Below, piece after piece: positions 1 to 9,241 of a stretch of DNA of 64,000 nt. A program made the position numbers and the translations under genes. Location: assembly GCA_028283855.1 (NCBI GenBank), contig JAPWJX010000003.1, positions 248,001-312,000 of the forward strand, read 5' to 3'. Under the pieces are notes generated by a model. That model did no database searches and had not been told where the DNA came from. It worked only from the letters and a program-made list of their open reading frames with translations. Each line of letters opens with the position of its first letter. Position 1 is the stretch's first letter. Source of the stretch: Verrucomicrobium sp. GTDB lineage: Bacteria; Verrucomicrobiota; Verrucomicrobiia; Methylacidiphilales; GAS474.

Positions 1-2
1 AC

Positions 3-1364
3 GAGAAGGGCCTGCTGGTCTGGCAGGACTTCATGTTCTCCTGCGCCACCTACCCGGGCACCCCCGCCTTCCTGGAGAACGTCCGGGAAGAGGCCCGCTG
101 GCAGGTCCGCCGCCTGCGCAACCGCGCCTGCCTGGCCCTCTGGTGCGGGAACAACGAGGACCTCGGCGCCCTCACCTGGTACCCGGAAAGCCGGGAGAAT
201 CGGGACCGCTACCTCGTCGACTACGACCGGCTGAACGAGGGGGTCCTGGGCGCCGCCGTGCGGGAACTCGACCCCGAGCGCCTCTTCTGGCCCAGCAGCC
301 CGTGCGGCGGCCCGGGCGACTACTCCGACTGCTGGCACGACGATACCCGGGGCGACATGCACTTCTGGAGCGTCTGGCACGAGGGGAAGCCCTTCGAGGC
401 CTATCTGGATATCCGGCCCCGCTTCTGCTCCGAGTTCGGCTACCAATCCTTCCCCTCCCCGTCCGGCATCGCCGCCTACGCGCCGCGCGACCAGTGGAAC
501 GTCACCTCCCCGGTGATGGAGCACCACCAGCGCAACGCCGCCGGGAACACGCGGATCACGGAGAACATGACCCGCTACTTCCGCCTGCCGGAAGGGTTCG
601 AGAATTTCCTCTACCTCAGCCAGGTGCAGCAGGCACTGGCCATCCGCACCGCCGTGGAGCACTTCCGCCGCCTGCGGCCCGTCTGCATGGGCGCGCTCTA
701 CTGGCAGCTCAACGACCTCTGGCCCGTCGCCTCCTGGTCGTCGCTCGAATACGGCGGCAAGTGGAAGCTCCTCCACTACGCGGCCAAGCGCTTCTTCGCC
801 CCCGTCCTGCCCACCGCCGTGGCCGCGGCGAACGGCGCGATCGAGATCTGGGCCGATAACGACACCGCCGAGGCCCTCCCCGCCGCCGTCCGCGTCCGGG
901 CGATTGGGTTTTCCGGCAAAGCGCTGAAGACCGTCCGCTTCCGCGCGCGGCTCAAGGCGGGGGCGAGCGCGCGGCTGCGCTCCTTCACCCGCGCCGCCCT
1001 CCTGGGCACGGCGGCGGACGAGGCGGCCTTCCTGGCCGTGGAAATCGCCGCGGGCGGGAAGACCACCCGCAACGAGCTTTTCCTGGCGCCCTACAAGCGG
1101 TGCGCGCTGGAGAAGCCCCGCATCGCCCTGGCGGTGCGGGCGGAAAAGGGCGGCTTCGCCGTCTCCCTCAAGGCGGACAAGCCCGCCTTCTTCGTGACCC
1201 TCGACCCGCAGGCGCTCCCCGGCCACTTCGACGACAACGCGATCACCCTCCTGCCGGGCGAGACGCGCGTGCTCCGCTTCCGGACGAAGGGGGCGAAGGC
1301 CGTGACGCTGGCCGCGTTCCGCAAGGCGCTCACCCTGCGGCACCTGCGGGACACGTATGCCTAA
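3..1364 (+). CDS. Beta-mannosidase, GH2 family (3' part only)
   Basis: This is the C-terminal part of a GH2 beta-mannosidase, which removes terminal beta-1,4-mannose from manno-oligosaccharides. The reading frame is already open at base 3, so the N-terminal sugar-binding and immunoglobulin-like domains lie upstream of the window. Both catalytic carboxylates expected of the family are visible. The acid/base Glu in LWCGNNED is encoded at 156-158, and the nucleophile Glu in FCSEFGYQS at 432-434. The [15 protein letters not shown] segment at the start is also typical of the family. The last 150 or so residues form the C-terminal beta-sandwich. The stop is 3 bp from the convergent transporter stop, with no visible terminator. 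It probably acts on oligomers released by the GH26-like enzyme encoded at 15.4 kb (inference). Confidence 0.9.
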   Translation, partial: EKGLLVWQDFMFSCATYPGTPAFLENVREEARWQVRRLRNRACLALWCGNNEDLGALTWYPESRENRDRYLVDYDRLNEGVLGAAVRELDPERLFWPSSPCGGPGDYSDCWHDDTRGDMHFWSVWHEGKPFEAYLDIRPRFCSEFGYQSFPSPSGIAAYAPRDQWNVTSPVMEHHQRNAAGNTRITENMTRYFRLPEGFENFLYLSQVQQALAIRTAVEHFRRLRPVCMGALYWQLNDLWPVASWSSLEYGGKWKLLHYAAKRFFAPVLPTAVAAANGAIEIWADNDTAEALPAAVRVRAIGFSGKALKTVRFRARLKAGASARLRSFTRAALLGTAADEAAFLAVEIAAGGKTTRNELFLAPYKRCALEKPRIALAVRAEKGGFAVSLKADKPAFFVTLDPQALPGHFDDNAITLLPGETRVLRFRTKGAKAVTLAAFRKALTLRHLRDTYA

Positions 1365-1367
1365 AGC

Positions 1368-3353
1368 CTAGGCGTCTTTCTTCTTCAGCGCCGCCTCGTC
1401 CAGATTCCGATGGGCGTGGACGGTGCCGTCGTCCAGCGGATTGACGTGCTCCGCCTTCAGGTGGCGAAAGAGGGCCCGCATATCCCGCAGGCCGCCCCAG
1501 GTGAACCAGACGCCGGTGACGCAGGCGAAGAAGACCGGCAGCCCCAGGCCGACGACGTGGTAATAAGCCGCCCAGGTCTCGTTCCTCCACGGCGCCACGA
1601 CGTTCCAAACCGTCCCCACGACGAAGACGGTGAACCAAAAGAGGCTCCAGCTGAAGAGGCCCCCGGCGATCCAGCGGTCTCCCCGGGTGAAGTTCTCGTC
1701 CATGCCGATCAGCTTCCCCAGGTGGCTCTCCTTCCGCCGCGGCGTGGGCGCCTCCCCCAGCTCCGGCTTAAGTGCGGCGTAGGGCCCGCGATGGAGCATC
1801 CGCTCCAGGTTGAAGTCCTGCCGGCAGGTCAGGAGGGAAACGCCGACGTAGCATCCGATGGCGATGAGGGAGGAAAAGAAGGCGATCTGGATGCCGTTAA
1901 GGAAAAAGTGGTGGCCGTGCGCCGCGGCGACCTGCTGGCAGACGATGCCGCCGAAGGAAAGCGCCGAGCCGACGACAAAGGCGCACCACGCCCCGGCGGC
2001 GGTCCCCTTCCTCCAATAAAGGCCGCCGATGATCGCCGCGCCCGCGCCGCCGACGAAGATGGCCTGCGTGACGCTCCACCACATGTTCACGTAGTCGGCC
2101 AGGTGAAAGAAACACCCGAAGAAAAAGGCGAAGGCGGCGACGCCCAGGATGGAACAGCGCAGGACCAGGAGGTGCGCCTTCGGGCCAAAGGGCTTCCGGC
2201 GCAGCGGCACGATGAGGTCCTGGACGAAGATGCTCCCCCAGGAGTGAAGGTGGGTCGCGTCGCCGCCGAAGATGCCCATGAGGAGGATCGCGCAGAAGAT
2301 CCCCTTTACCCCGGCGGGAAGGAACTGGGCCATGGCCAGCGGCGCGGCCATCTGCTTGCGCGTCTGGGGATTGGCGATCTGGTCGGCCCGCTCATGGACC
2401 TGCGCCGCCCCGGCGGCGAAGTCGGGGTGATTCAGGTAGGTGAGCGCGCAAAGGGCCAGGAGGGCGATCACGGCGGCCTTCCCCATTTCCCGCCAGGCGG
2501 TGAGGACGTTCCCCATCCGCCCCTCGTGCGGCGTCAGGGCCGCGCCATTGTAGGCGCCGGAGTTCTGCCACGCCATCGTCCCGTAGACGGCCAGGAAGAG
2601 GGCCATGAAGAAGTACCAGATGTTGAAATCCTTCACGCCGAAACCGTCAAACGGATTGACCAGGGAATGCCGCGGCGGCTGATTCAGCAGCACGTCGTGC
2701 ATCTGGTGCCAGGAAAAGAGGGAGAACAGGGTGAAGATGATGACCAAATAGAAGATCTGGGAGAAGATCCCCTCCAGCGTGTTGATGACCATGACGGTCA
2801 CCACGCCGCCGGAAAGGGAGATGAAGAGCGTGATCCCCAGGAAGAGCGCCATCAGCGGGATGTAGGAGGGGATGGAAAGGGAAAAGACATGGAGATGCTG
2901 CGGAATGCCCAAAAAGTAGGTCAGGATGCGCGCGCCGATGGCCGGGCCGATGCCGAAGTTGAGGATGCCCGCCAGGAAGGCGATGAGGCCGGTGAAGAGG
3001 CGGAACGACTTGTTGTACCGGATCTCGAAAAACTGGGCCAGGGTCATCGCCCGCGTCTCCCGGTAGCGGTAGGTGACGAAGCCGGAGATCTTCAGCAGGA
3101 TGCCGATGGGGACGCTGGCCGCCAGCCACCAGTTGAAGGCGAAGCCGCTCTGGAAAAACAGCTCGAAGGCGGCGACGAAGACGATCGCCCCGGCCTGTAG
3201 CTCGCCGCCCGCCACGCAGAGGAGGTAGCGGCCCGCCGAACGGCTGGCCGACATGAAGTCGGCCACGCTGCGGACATAGCGCCGCGCGTAAAGCCCGACG
3301 GCGGCGACCGTCAAGAGCGGCAGGACGACGAAGGCCCAGTCGAGCCAGTCCAT
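1368..3353 (-). CDS. Sodium:solute symporter (SSS family)
   Basis: This 661-residue inner-membrane protein has many hydrophobic helices spread along its length, in the pattern of the sodium/solute symporter (LeuT-fold) family. The segment QAGAIVFVAAFELFFQSGFA and the following TYRYRETRAMTLAQFFEIRY resemble the family's early helices and conserved loop. The charged C-terminal tail (about residues 520-661) includes two more helices and ends KKKDA. The ATG directly follows the TAA of the upstream FAD oxidoreductase gene, so the two are almost certainly co-transcribed and translationally coupled. In this neighbourhood a sugar or sugar-acid substrate is plausible, but the sequence does not reveal the substrate. 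Confidence 0.88.
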   Translation of the reverse strand: MDWLDWAFVVLPLLTVAAVGLYARRYVRSVADFMSASRSAGRYLLCVAGGELQAGAIVFVAAFELFFQSGFAFNWWLAASVPIGILLKISGFVTYRYRETRAMTLAQFFEIRYNKSFRLFTGLIAFLAGILNFGIGPAIGARILTYFLGIPQHLHVFSLSIPSYIPLMALFLGITLFISLSGGVVTVMVINTLEGIFSQIFYLVIIFTLFSLFSWHQMHDVLLNQPPRHSLVNPFDGFGVKDFNIWYFFMALFLAVYGTMAWQNSGAYNGAALTPHEGRMGNVLTAWREMGKAAVIALLALCALTYLNHPDFAAGAAQVHERADQIANPQTRKQMAAPLAMAQFLPAGVKGIFCAILLMGIFGGDATHLHSWGSIFVQDLIVPLRRKPFGPKAHLLVLRCSILGVAAFAFFFGCFFHLADYVNMWWSVTQAIFVGGAGAAIIGGLYWRKGTAAGAWCAFVVGSALSFGGIVCQQVAAAHGHHFFLNGIQIAFFSSLIAIGCYVGVSLLTCRQDFNLERMLHRGPYAALKPELGEAPTPRRKESHLGKLIGMDENFTRGDRWIAGGLFSWSLFWFTVFVVGTVWNVVAPWRNETWAAYYHVVGLGLPVFFACVTGVWFTWGGLRDMRALFRHLKAEHVNPLDDGTVHAHRNLDEAALKKKDA

Positions 3354-4724
3354 TTAGTGAACCGCCTCGGCAGGCATGGGGGGAAGGTAAGCGCCCGCGC
3401 GGGTCAGCCGCTCCCGCAGCGCGGCGACGTCGACGTCGCGCGGGCGGCCCGCATGGCGCTTGGCCGCGACGGCCGCGGCCGCGCCCGCCGCCTCGCCCAT
3501 GGCCAGGCAGACCGACATCACGCGGACGCTGCCCTGGACGATCTGCTCGCAGGAGATGGAACGGCCCGCCACCAGCAGGTTCTCCACGCCCTGCGGCAGG
3601 AGGCAGCGGTAGGGAATGCCGTGGGACTCCCCCTTGCCGTAACGGAGGGAGGCCTGCTCCCACTCCTCATGGTGCTCCGGCAGGCTGGCGATGGCGTCCT
3701 TCGCCCAGTGGACATCGATGAAGTAGGAATTGCGGCAGATCTCGTCCGGGAAGGACCTGCGCGCGATGTAGTCGGAAAGCGTCAGCTCGTAATCGCCCAC
3801 GATCCGGCGGCTCTCCCGGATTCCCATGAGGGAGCCGGTGCTGGCCAGGAAGGCGTTGCCGAAGGCGGCGGGGAAAAACTCCGCCAGCGCGTCGCGGAAC
3901 TGCTGGGCCATCTTCCGGCCGTGCACCAGCGCGGCGGAGACGGTCTCCGGCCTCGTCGCGTCGACGTCCCAAAGGTGCCCCGCGTTGAAGCCCACCGTGT
4001 CCGGCCCGATGAGGGCCACGCAGATGTGCGCGTCCGGGATGAGCGGGTAGCGGCCCGACTTGAGGATGTCGAAGATCGCACTCTTCGGGTTGGAGGCGTG
4101 GAGAGGCTCCCCCTTTTGCAGCGCCTCGATGTTCACACTGGCCAGGGTGAAACAATGGGTGGAGGGCATCAGCTTCTCCCCTTTTTCATCCCCCTTGTGG
4201 AAGGGGACGCCCGCCCACGCGGCAACGTCGGCGTCGCCCGTGGCATCGACGTAGACCTTCGCCCGCAGGGCGGCCATGCCCCCCTTGTTCGCCACGATCA
4301 GGGTGTCGATCCGGTCCTCCTTCCGCTGGACGGCGGCCAGGAACGTGTTGAAGCGCACGGTCACCCCCGCGCCGACGACCAGGTCGTCGTAGATCCGCTT
4401 GAGCCGCTCGGAATCGATGGGGACCCAGTTCACATCCTCCTGCTTCGAATAGGGCAGGCCGACCTTGCTCGCCTCGAAGACGCGCTCGGCGATGCCCCGG
4501 TAAATGATCTTCTCCCCGTCGCCAAAGGGGGTCCAGGCAGGGACCAGGGCGGACGTGCCCATGCCGCCCAGGCTGCCCGTGGCCTCCAGGAGAAGCGTGC
4601 GCGCGCCGTCCCGCGCGGCCGCGGCCGCGGCGGCGCAGCCGGCGGGGCCGCCCCCCGCCACGATGACGTCCCAGGAGTCGTCGAGAGGAAGCGGCGCGGA
4701 AGAAAACGTGTAGGTGGAAGCCAT
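3354..4724 (-). CDS. FAD-dependent oxidoreductase (FAD_oxidored-like)
   Basis: This 456-residue flavoprotein has an N-terminal dinucleotide-binding Rossmann motif, VAGGGPAGCAAA, at about residues 22-33, followed by LLLEATGSLGGMGT. A second conserved segment, YVDATGDADVAAWAGVP, lies near residues 160-175. This architecture matches the FAD_oxidored family, which is abundant in carbohydrate-degradation clusters of planctomycetes and verrucomicrobia and whose substrates are mostly unknown. No signal peptide is evident. It is the first gene of a two-gene operon with the SSS symporter; its stop and the next start are fused as TAAATG. A link to sugar or polyol oxidation is inferred from context only. 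Confidence 0.82.
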   Translation of the reverse strand: MASTYTFSSAPLPLDDSWDVIVAGGGPAGCAAAAAAARDGARTLLLEATGSLGGMGTSALVPAWTPFGDGEKIIYRGIAERVFEASKVGLPYSKQEDVNWVPIDSERLKRIYDDLVVGAGVTVRFNTFLAAVQRKEDRIDTLIVANKGGMAALRAKVYVDATGDADVAAWAGVPFHKGDEKGEKLMPSTHCFTLASVNIEALQKGEPLHASNPKSAIFDILKSGRYPLIPDAHICVALIGPDTVGFNAGHLWDVDATRPETVSAALVHGRKMAQQFRDALAEFFPAAFGNAFLASTGSLMGIRESRRIVGDYELTLSDYIARRSFPDEICRNSYFIDVHWAKDAIASLPEHHEEWEQASLRYGKGESHGIPYRCLLPQGVENLLVAGRSISCEQIVQGSVRVMSVCLAMGEAAGAAAAVAAKRHAGRPRDVDVAALRERLTRAGAYLPPMPAEAVH

Positions 4725-4802
4725 GGAATTACATTAATCCTTTGCCCCGGCGGAGCGAGGAAAAGGTCGGTTCGGTTTTACTCAAAAGCTTACAGATTTT
4801 GC

Positions 4803-5420
4803 TCATGGCGCGTAATGGAAGATGCGGCCCGTGAGCGGGTCGAGCTGGAGGGTGACGAAGTTGGCGGGCAGGTTCCCCGCCTTGATCGCGGCGTGGGCCA
4901 ACACCAGCGTGAAGAAGGAATTCGTGGCGGTCAGGGAGGCGGGCAGGCCGTCGATGTTGAAAAGGATCGGGATGTAGCGGTAATTGGCGCGGATCACCGG
5001 CAGGAGAAAGGAGCCCGTCTGCGTCTGCTGCTGCAGGAGGGGAGAGGCGGCCGCGTTCGTGCTGACGATCACCGGCTTCGGGAAATAGACCACCTTGTCC
5101 ACCGCGTTCGTCCCCGCATCGGGATCCAGGAGGAAGGTCTGCATCGCCCGGAAAACGGTGGGGGAGCCCGTGTCGTGGGCCTCGTAGGAAGGCAGCTGAT
5201 AAAGGCGCACCTCCACCGGCAGGCGCCGGGCCAGCGCCAGCTGCCGCGCCTGGGTGAACTCGGCCAAAGCCGCCTCCCGCGCGGAGGAGAGGCTGGAGGC
5301 GGAGGAAATCGAATGGAAGGAGGCGGCGCCGATGCCGACCAGGATCGTCATGATCGCCATGACGATGAGAAGCTCCACCAGGGTGAAGCCGCGCGGAGCG
5401 GAAGGAAGGAGCGGCTTCAC
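4803..5420 (-). CDS. Verru_Chthon cassette protein D, pseudopilin-like
   Basis: This 205-residue protein carries a type IV pilin/pseudopilin N-terminus. A short basic leader ends in RG, followed by FTLVELLIVMAIMTILVGIG, with the Glu at position +5 after the predicted prepilin-peptidase cut. I chose the GTG at 5420 because it places the cleavage site about 11 residues from the start. It also overlaps the stop of the upstream cassette A gene as GTGA, indicating translational coupling. The frame stays open to 5741, but that extension is antisense-like sequence inside gene A. The rest looks like a soluble beta-rich pseudopilin domain. It is the last gene of a B-C-A-D operon. The function of the cassette is not established. 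Confidence 0.85.
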   Translation of the reverse strand: MKPLLPSAPRGFTLVELLIVMAIMTILVGIGAASFHSISSASSLSSAREAALAEFTQARQLALARRLPVEVRLYQLPSYEAHDTGSPTVFRAMQTFLLDPDAGTNAVDKVVYFPKPVIVSTNAAASPLLQQQTQTGSFLLPVIRANYRYIPILFNIDGLPASLTATNSFFTLVLAHAAIKAGNLPANFVTLQLDPLTGRIFHYAP

Positions 5421-8400
5421 GGCGGGAACTGTTTCGAGGAGACGACGCGGAAGCGGTAATACTGCCCCAGGGGCGAGGAAGGCGAGCCCCCGGCCGTCGA
5501 ATAATTGGGAATCTGGGTATTGTTCGGGTCGATATAGCGCTCGATCAGGCGGGAGCCGCGCGCTTCCGCGGTGACCAGATCGATCCCCTCCCGCCATTGG
5601 TTGGGCGCGCCGCCCAATTTCTTGAGCGTCTGCACGCGGTAATGGATGGTGAAGGAATTCGATTTGGTGGTCAGGCGAGGATAGATGTCCGCGTAGGGGC
5701 GCTCCTTGCTGTTGTCGCCTGTCAGGAGGTGGCTTTCCCAATACTGGCGCATCGAGCTGCCGTCGGCGCTATAGCGGGCATTGGAGTCGCTCGTGTCGTT
5801 CGGAACGAGGTCGAGGGAGCAGATCTCGGCCGGAGAACGGAAGATGTCGTCCTTGGCAAAGCGGGCCTGGAAACCCTTGATCGTCTCCGCGACGTTCAGG
5901 TCGTAGCGGAAGTCCCTCGTCTGGTAATTATTGTAGCCGCTGGCGCCCTGCGGATTGAGTTGTTTATAGCAAGCCGCCGCACTCACGGCATGGGCATTGG
6001 CATACCTGTTGGCGATTGCCAGAATCCGTTCACTTTTCAGAACGGCGCGGACACCCGTATCCCGGTTAATGTAAGTAAACGGAACAATTTGGTAATTCAT
6101 ATTGATCCGGCCAGCGGTAGAGAGGGGCTCACTGATGGCGTAGGGCTCCACCACGGGCATCGTAAAGAGATCGAGTAAAAGGTAGTCCGGCGGCGTGGTA
6201 AAAGGCAGCCCACTCGTGGGGGTGCCGTTCCCCTTGTGCCTATGCGTGGAATCCGGATGGAAGAGCAAGGTCTGCCAGGGCTGGGAAACGGCGCTTTTAG
6301 CGCTAGCAATGACACCTGTCGGCAACGAGCCGAACATCACTGCCGAGGGAATCTGACGACTGGGAGAGAAATAGACCGACTTGATCGCAGTGTAGTCGGC
6401 GGAGTTGTCATAATAGGCGGGGTTGCCGGTAGTTCCTTCGTCAGCCTTGTTGATATAGGCCCCATCCATTGCATTAGCGGTGCCGTTATCCCAATCGCCC
6501 GGAGGATTTCCCGTACTCCATGAATTGGTGCTGCCGGAAACCACGCCATTATTCGTGGCGCAGATGCCGTCGGGGGTCGTGGTCGTTGAGCTTCCAGTCA
6601 TGGCGCTTGCGGACCACTGATTTCCTTTCGGCGGCCAAGGGGGCACAGCCGTGCCAAAGACATAATTGCCGCTAATCCAATACCCATAAGGCACTGCGGC
6701 CAACGAGCCAACGGAACCCCCATAATAGTTGCTGCCGTCCGGCTCGACAAAGCTATGCGCCATACCGGCCGGGACGGTTGTCCCCGACGGTGCCGCCGTC
6801 ATTCCATAGTAAGCATGCTTTCCGTATTGCCGGGCCGTTTCCGTCGCGTCGATTTGATGGCGGCCCGCGATGAGGCGATAATCCCCGCTGACGCTTTGGA
6901 TGCTTTGCAAGATATCATACTGACTGATGGAATAAGGGTCCTTCCGATAATCGGAGCCCCCCCACGCCTGAAAGCGGGAGGTCAAATCCCTGGCGTCCAT
7001 CGTTCCAATGGCGGTCGGGCTCACCATGGCGGGAAACGCAAAGTTGCCCGCCGGGAACACGAGGTGAATGGTCTGCACCACGGTACCGCTGTACATGACG
7101 TCCACGTCGCACTCGCCCCCATTAAAGGTAAAGGTTTGCGGATTGTTAGTGACAGCCGGATCGGGAAAATCGGCGAAGTTGGGAGCGGTGTCCGACTGCG
7201 TGATGAAAGCATGCGGAGCCGTCGTGGTTCCGGTGTAAGGCCGAAAAAGACGGAAACCCAACGTCCCCCCCCAATGCCGCATCACCTGGGTGTTTCCCCC
7301 ATTGGTTCCGAGGGTGCCCGCCCGGAACATAACGCGGCTCGTGTCATTGATGAGCCAGCTCATGGTGGGATTGCGCACGCTGAGCGTAATATTGCTGGGA
7401 TAAATGCCCGGGTAGCCTTCCGAAGGGTCGAACAATTCGAATACCAGAGCCGCTTGCAAACGAATGTGGCTTGAGTCAGGCGTGGTGGCGGTAGCAACAG
7501 TGGTGCCCACCGCCCCGGCTGCCTTATGCCGGACGAAGAGGATGCCCACCTTCGAGATGGTGGGGAAACGGCCAAATCCCTTGGTGTCGGTCAGCGTGTC
7601 ATAAGTCGGCAACACCATCCCGCCCGGCGTGGTGGTGTTATTCGCATTGGCTGCCTTCGGCGTGAAGGGCGTGGCACCGGTGGAAGAATCATAAATATTC
7701 GTGCAGCGAATGTAATCGAAAATTTCCACTAGGATCTGATCCAGCTCCGTACCGCCACCCTTGCCGGTAGGGGTGTTGTATTTGGCGCCGAAGCTGCCGC
7801 CGAATCCCGGAATCGACTTCGCGCAGAGGGCGCGTAGATAGCTTTTTAAGTTCTGGTTGTTGCCCAGATTCAGCTCGTTCTGGGAGGTCCAATCGCTGCG
7901 TTGGAAGTAGTAGGGAATCTTGTTGATGGTGGAACAGAAGGCGATGAGCTGATCCAGGGTGGTTCGCTTGGAAGAGGCGACGTTCTCCGGCCAGATGCAG
8001 ACGCGTGGCTGGTTGAAGAGATTCACGTCCGGCGAACGGCTGTTCGCGGTGACGAAGAACCGGGCCTGCTCCACGGCCGTTGGATTGAAGGAGGGCTGTA
8101 CGGTGCGGTTCGGCTGGAAGAGCAGTTCGTCGGACGACGCATAAAGACGGTCGGTCCGGGGCGTCAGCGCAGCGGTTGCGGTCACCGTCCCCGACTGGGA
8201 GCCGCCCGATACCAGATTCGGCGTCAGATTGTAGTAAGGAGTGTATAGGGTCTGATTGCCGGAGGTGATGTTCGTTCCCAACTGCGTGGGCACCGGCAGC
8301 AGGGATCCGAACACCGCGCTGAGGCTGGTGGTCGCCGGATGGCCCGGGTAGCGCTGAAACTCGTTCTGCACGGGCGGCTTTGTCGCCAGGGACACATCGT

Positions 8401-9241
8401 ATGTGGAGGCCACCCGGGGCGTGTCGGTGAAGACGCCTTCTCCCGCCGTGTTCAGGTTGACCTTGCCCGTCTCGTCGTCGGCCCAGAAGGCGATGCGGCC
8501 GACGATCGGGTTGGCCGTCGTGGCCCCGGCCACGGTGGCGGCCGTGCCGCTGCCCGCCTCCGGCGGGGCGACCGTGCCGTCCTGCAGAACGTAGAGCCAC
8601 TGGACGGGAAAGGGCGCCTGGCTGGGCGTGTCGGAGCCGGAGGCGGGCTTGACCGGCGGGTTGGTGACGGCGAAGCCTTCCGGCGCCAGATTGGAGCCGC
8701 CGCTGGGGAAGACGTAGTTGCCGCCCGCGCCGGCGACCAGGTCACCGTCGAGGATGGGGTAGTGGCGCACGCCGCCTATGGTGGCCGGCTCGTTCAAGTC
8801 GGTGTAGTAGGCGGTGTCCTGGTACCAGTTCGTGACCAGGTCGGCGCTGACGCTGGTCATCGGCGGCCCGTTGCCGACCATGTCGGGGGCGGAGTAGAGC
8901 TTGTAGAACTTCACCAGGTTGCCCTGGGTGTCGTAGGTCCGGATCATGCCGGGCTGGGAGGCCCAGGCCACGTCGGCCCCGGCGCCGCCGGCGCGGCCCT
9001 GGGTGGCGTCGAAGATCTCCGCCTCGACGAGGTTGACCGCCGTGTCGGCCAGGAGGGAGACGTGGCTCCCCTCCGCGTAGACGGCGGAGTTTTTCACCTC
9101 CGAGGCGCCGCCGGCCAGGAAGGCGAGGATCAGCGAGGCGGAGATGACCAGGCTGGCCAGGACGAGGAGGAGCGCGGCGCCCCGGCGGCCACGGCCCGCG
9201 CGGCGGAATCGGGTTAACTGCTGCCGTTGCTGCTGCTCCAT
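5417..9241 (-). CDS. Verru_Chthon cassette protein A (large pseudopilin-associated protein)
   Basis: This 1,274-residue protein has a basic N-terminus (RRAGRGRRG) followed by a single hydrophobic helix of about 25 residues (AALLLVLASLVISASLILAF). That layout resembles the minor pseudopilin GspK/PilX class. The long exported domain contains a NNxxPIVGRIAFWADDETGKVNLNTAGE-type segment, with the stretch AFWADDETGKVNLNTA near residue 255 being characteristic of the Verru_Chthon A family. Its start overlaps the end of gene C by 28 bp and its end overlaps gene D by 4 bp, so the cassette is tightly coupled. The middle and C-terminal part of the gene (about 5.9-7.9 kb) is visibly less GC-rich than its neighbours, which may indicate relaxed or divergent selection. 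Function is unknown. Confidence 0.85.
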   Translation of the reverse strand: MEQQQRQQLTRFRRAGRGRRGAALLLVLASLVISASLILAFLAGGASEVKNSAVYAEGSHVSLLADTAVNLVEAEIFDATQGRAGGAGADVAWASQPGMIRTYDTQGNLVKFYKLYSAPDMVGNGPPMTSVSADLVTNWYQDTAYYTDLNEPATIGGVRHYPILDGDLVAGAGGNYVFPSGGSNLAPEGFAVTNPPVKPASGSDTPSQAPFPVQWLYVLQDGTVAPPEAGSGTAATVAGATTANPIVGRIAFWADDETGKVNLNTAGEGVFTDTPRVASTYDVSLATKPPVQNEFQRYPGHPATTSLSAVFGSLLPVPTQLGTNITSGNQTLYTPYYNLTPNLVSGGSQSGTVTATAALTPRTDRLYASSDELLFQPNRTVQPSFNPTAVEQARFFVTANSRSPDVNLFNQPRVCIWPENVASSKRTTLDQLIAFCSTINKIPYYFQRSDWTSQNELNLGNNQNLKSYLRALCAKSIPGFGGSFGAKYNTPTGKGGGTELDQILVEIFDYIRCTNIYDSSTGATPFTPKAANANNTTTPGGMVLPTYDTLTDTKGFGRFPTISKVGILFVRHKAAGAVGTTVATATTPDSSHIRLQAALVFELFDPSEGYPGIYPSNITLSVRNPTMSWLINDTSRVMFRAGTLGTNGGNTQVMRHWGGTLGFRLFRPYTGTTTAPHAFITQSDTAPNFADFPDPAVTNNPQTFTFNGGECDVDVMYSGTVVQTIHLVFPAGNFAFPAMVSPTAIGTMDARDLTSRFQAWGGSDYRKDPYSISQYDILQSIQSVSGDYRLIAGRHQIDATETARQYGKHAYYGMTAAPSGTTVPAGMAHSFVEPDGSNYYGGSVGSLAAVPYGYWISGNYVFGTAVPPWPPKGNQWSASAMTGSSTTTTPDGICATNNGVVSGSTNSWSTGNPPGDWDNGTANAMDGAYINKADEGTTGNPAYYDNSADYTAIKSVYFSPSRQIPSAVMFGSLPTGVIASAKSAVSQPWQTLLFHPDSTHRHKGNGTPTSGLPFTTPPDYLLLDLFTMPVVEPYAISEPLSTAGRINMNYQIVPFTYINRDTGVRAVLKSERILAIANRYANAHAVSAAACYKQLNPQGASGYNNYQTRDFRYDLNVAETIKGFQARFAKDDIFRSPAEICSLDLVPNDTSDSNARYSADGSSMRQYWESHLLTGDNSKERPYADIYPRLTTKSNSFTIHYRVQTLKKLGGAPNQWREGIDLVTAEARGSRLIERYIDPNNTQIPNYSTAGGSPSSPLGQYYRFRVVSSKQFPP

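Noticed and set aside
1410-3200. Long plus-strand open frame opposite the SSS symporter
   Set aside because: It is compositionally skewed and lacks hydrophobic or domain features, whereas the minus strand encodes a clear multi-helix transporter.
5421-5741. N-terminal extension of the cassette D protein
   Set aside because: The extra 107 residues lie antisense-like within gene A and would place the pilin signal deep inside the protein; GTG at 5420 is the natural start.
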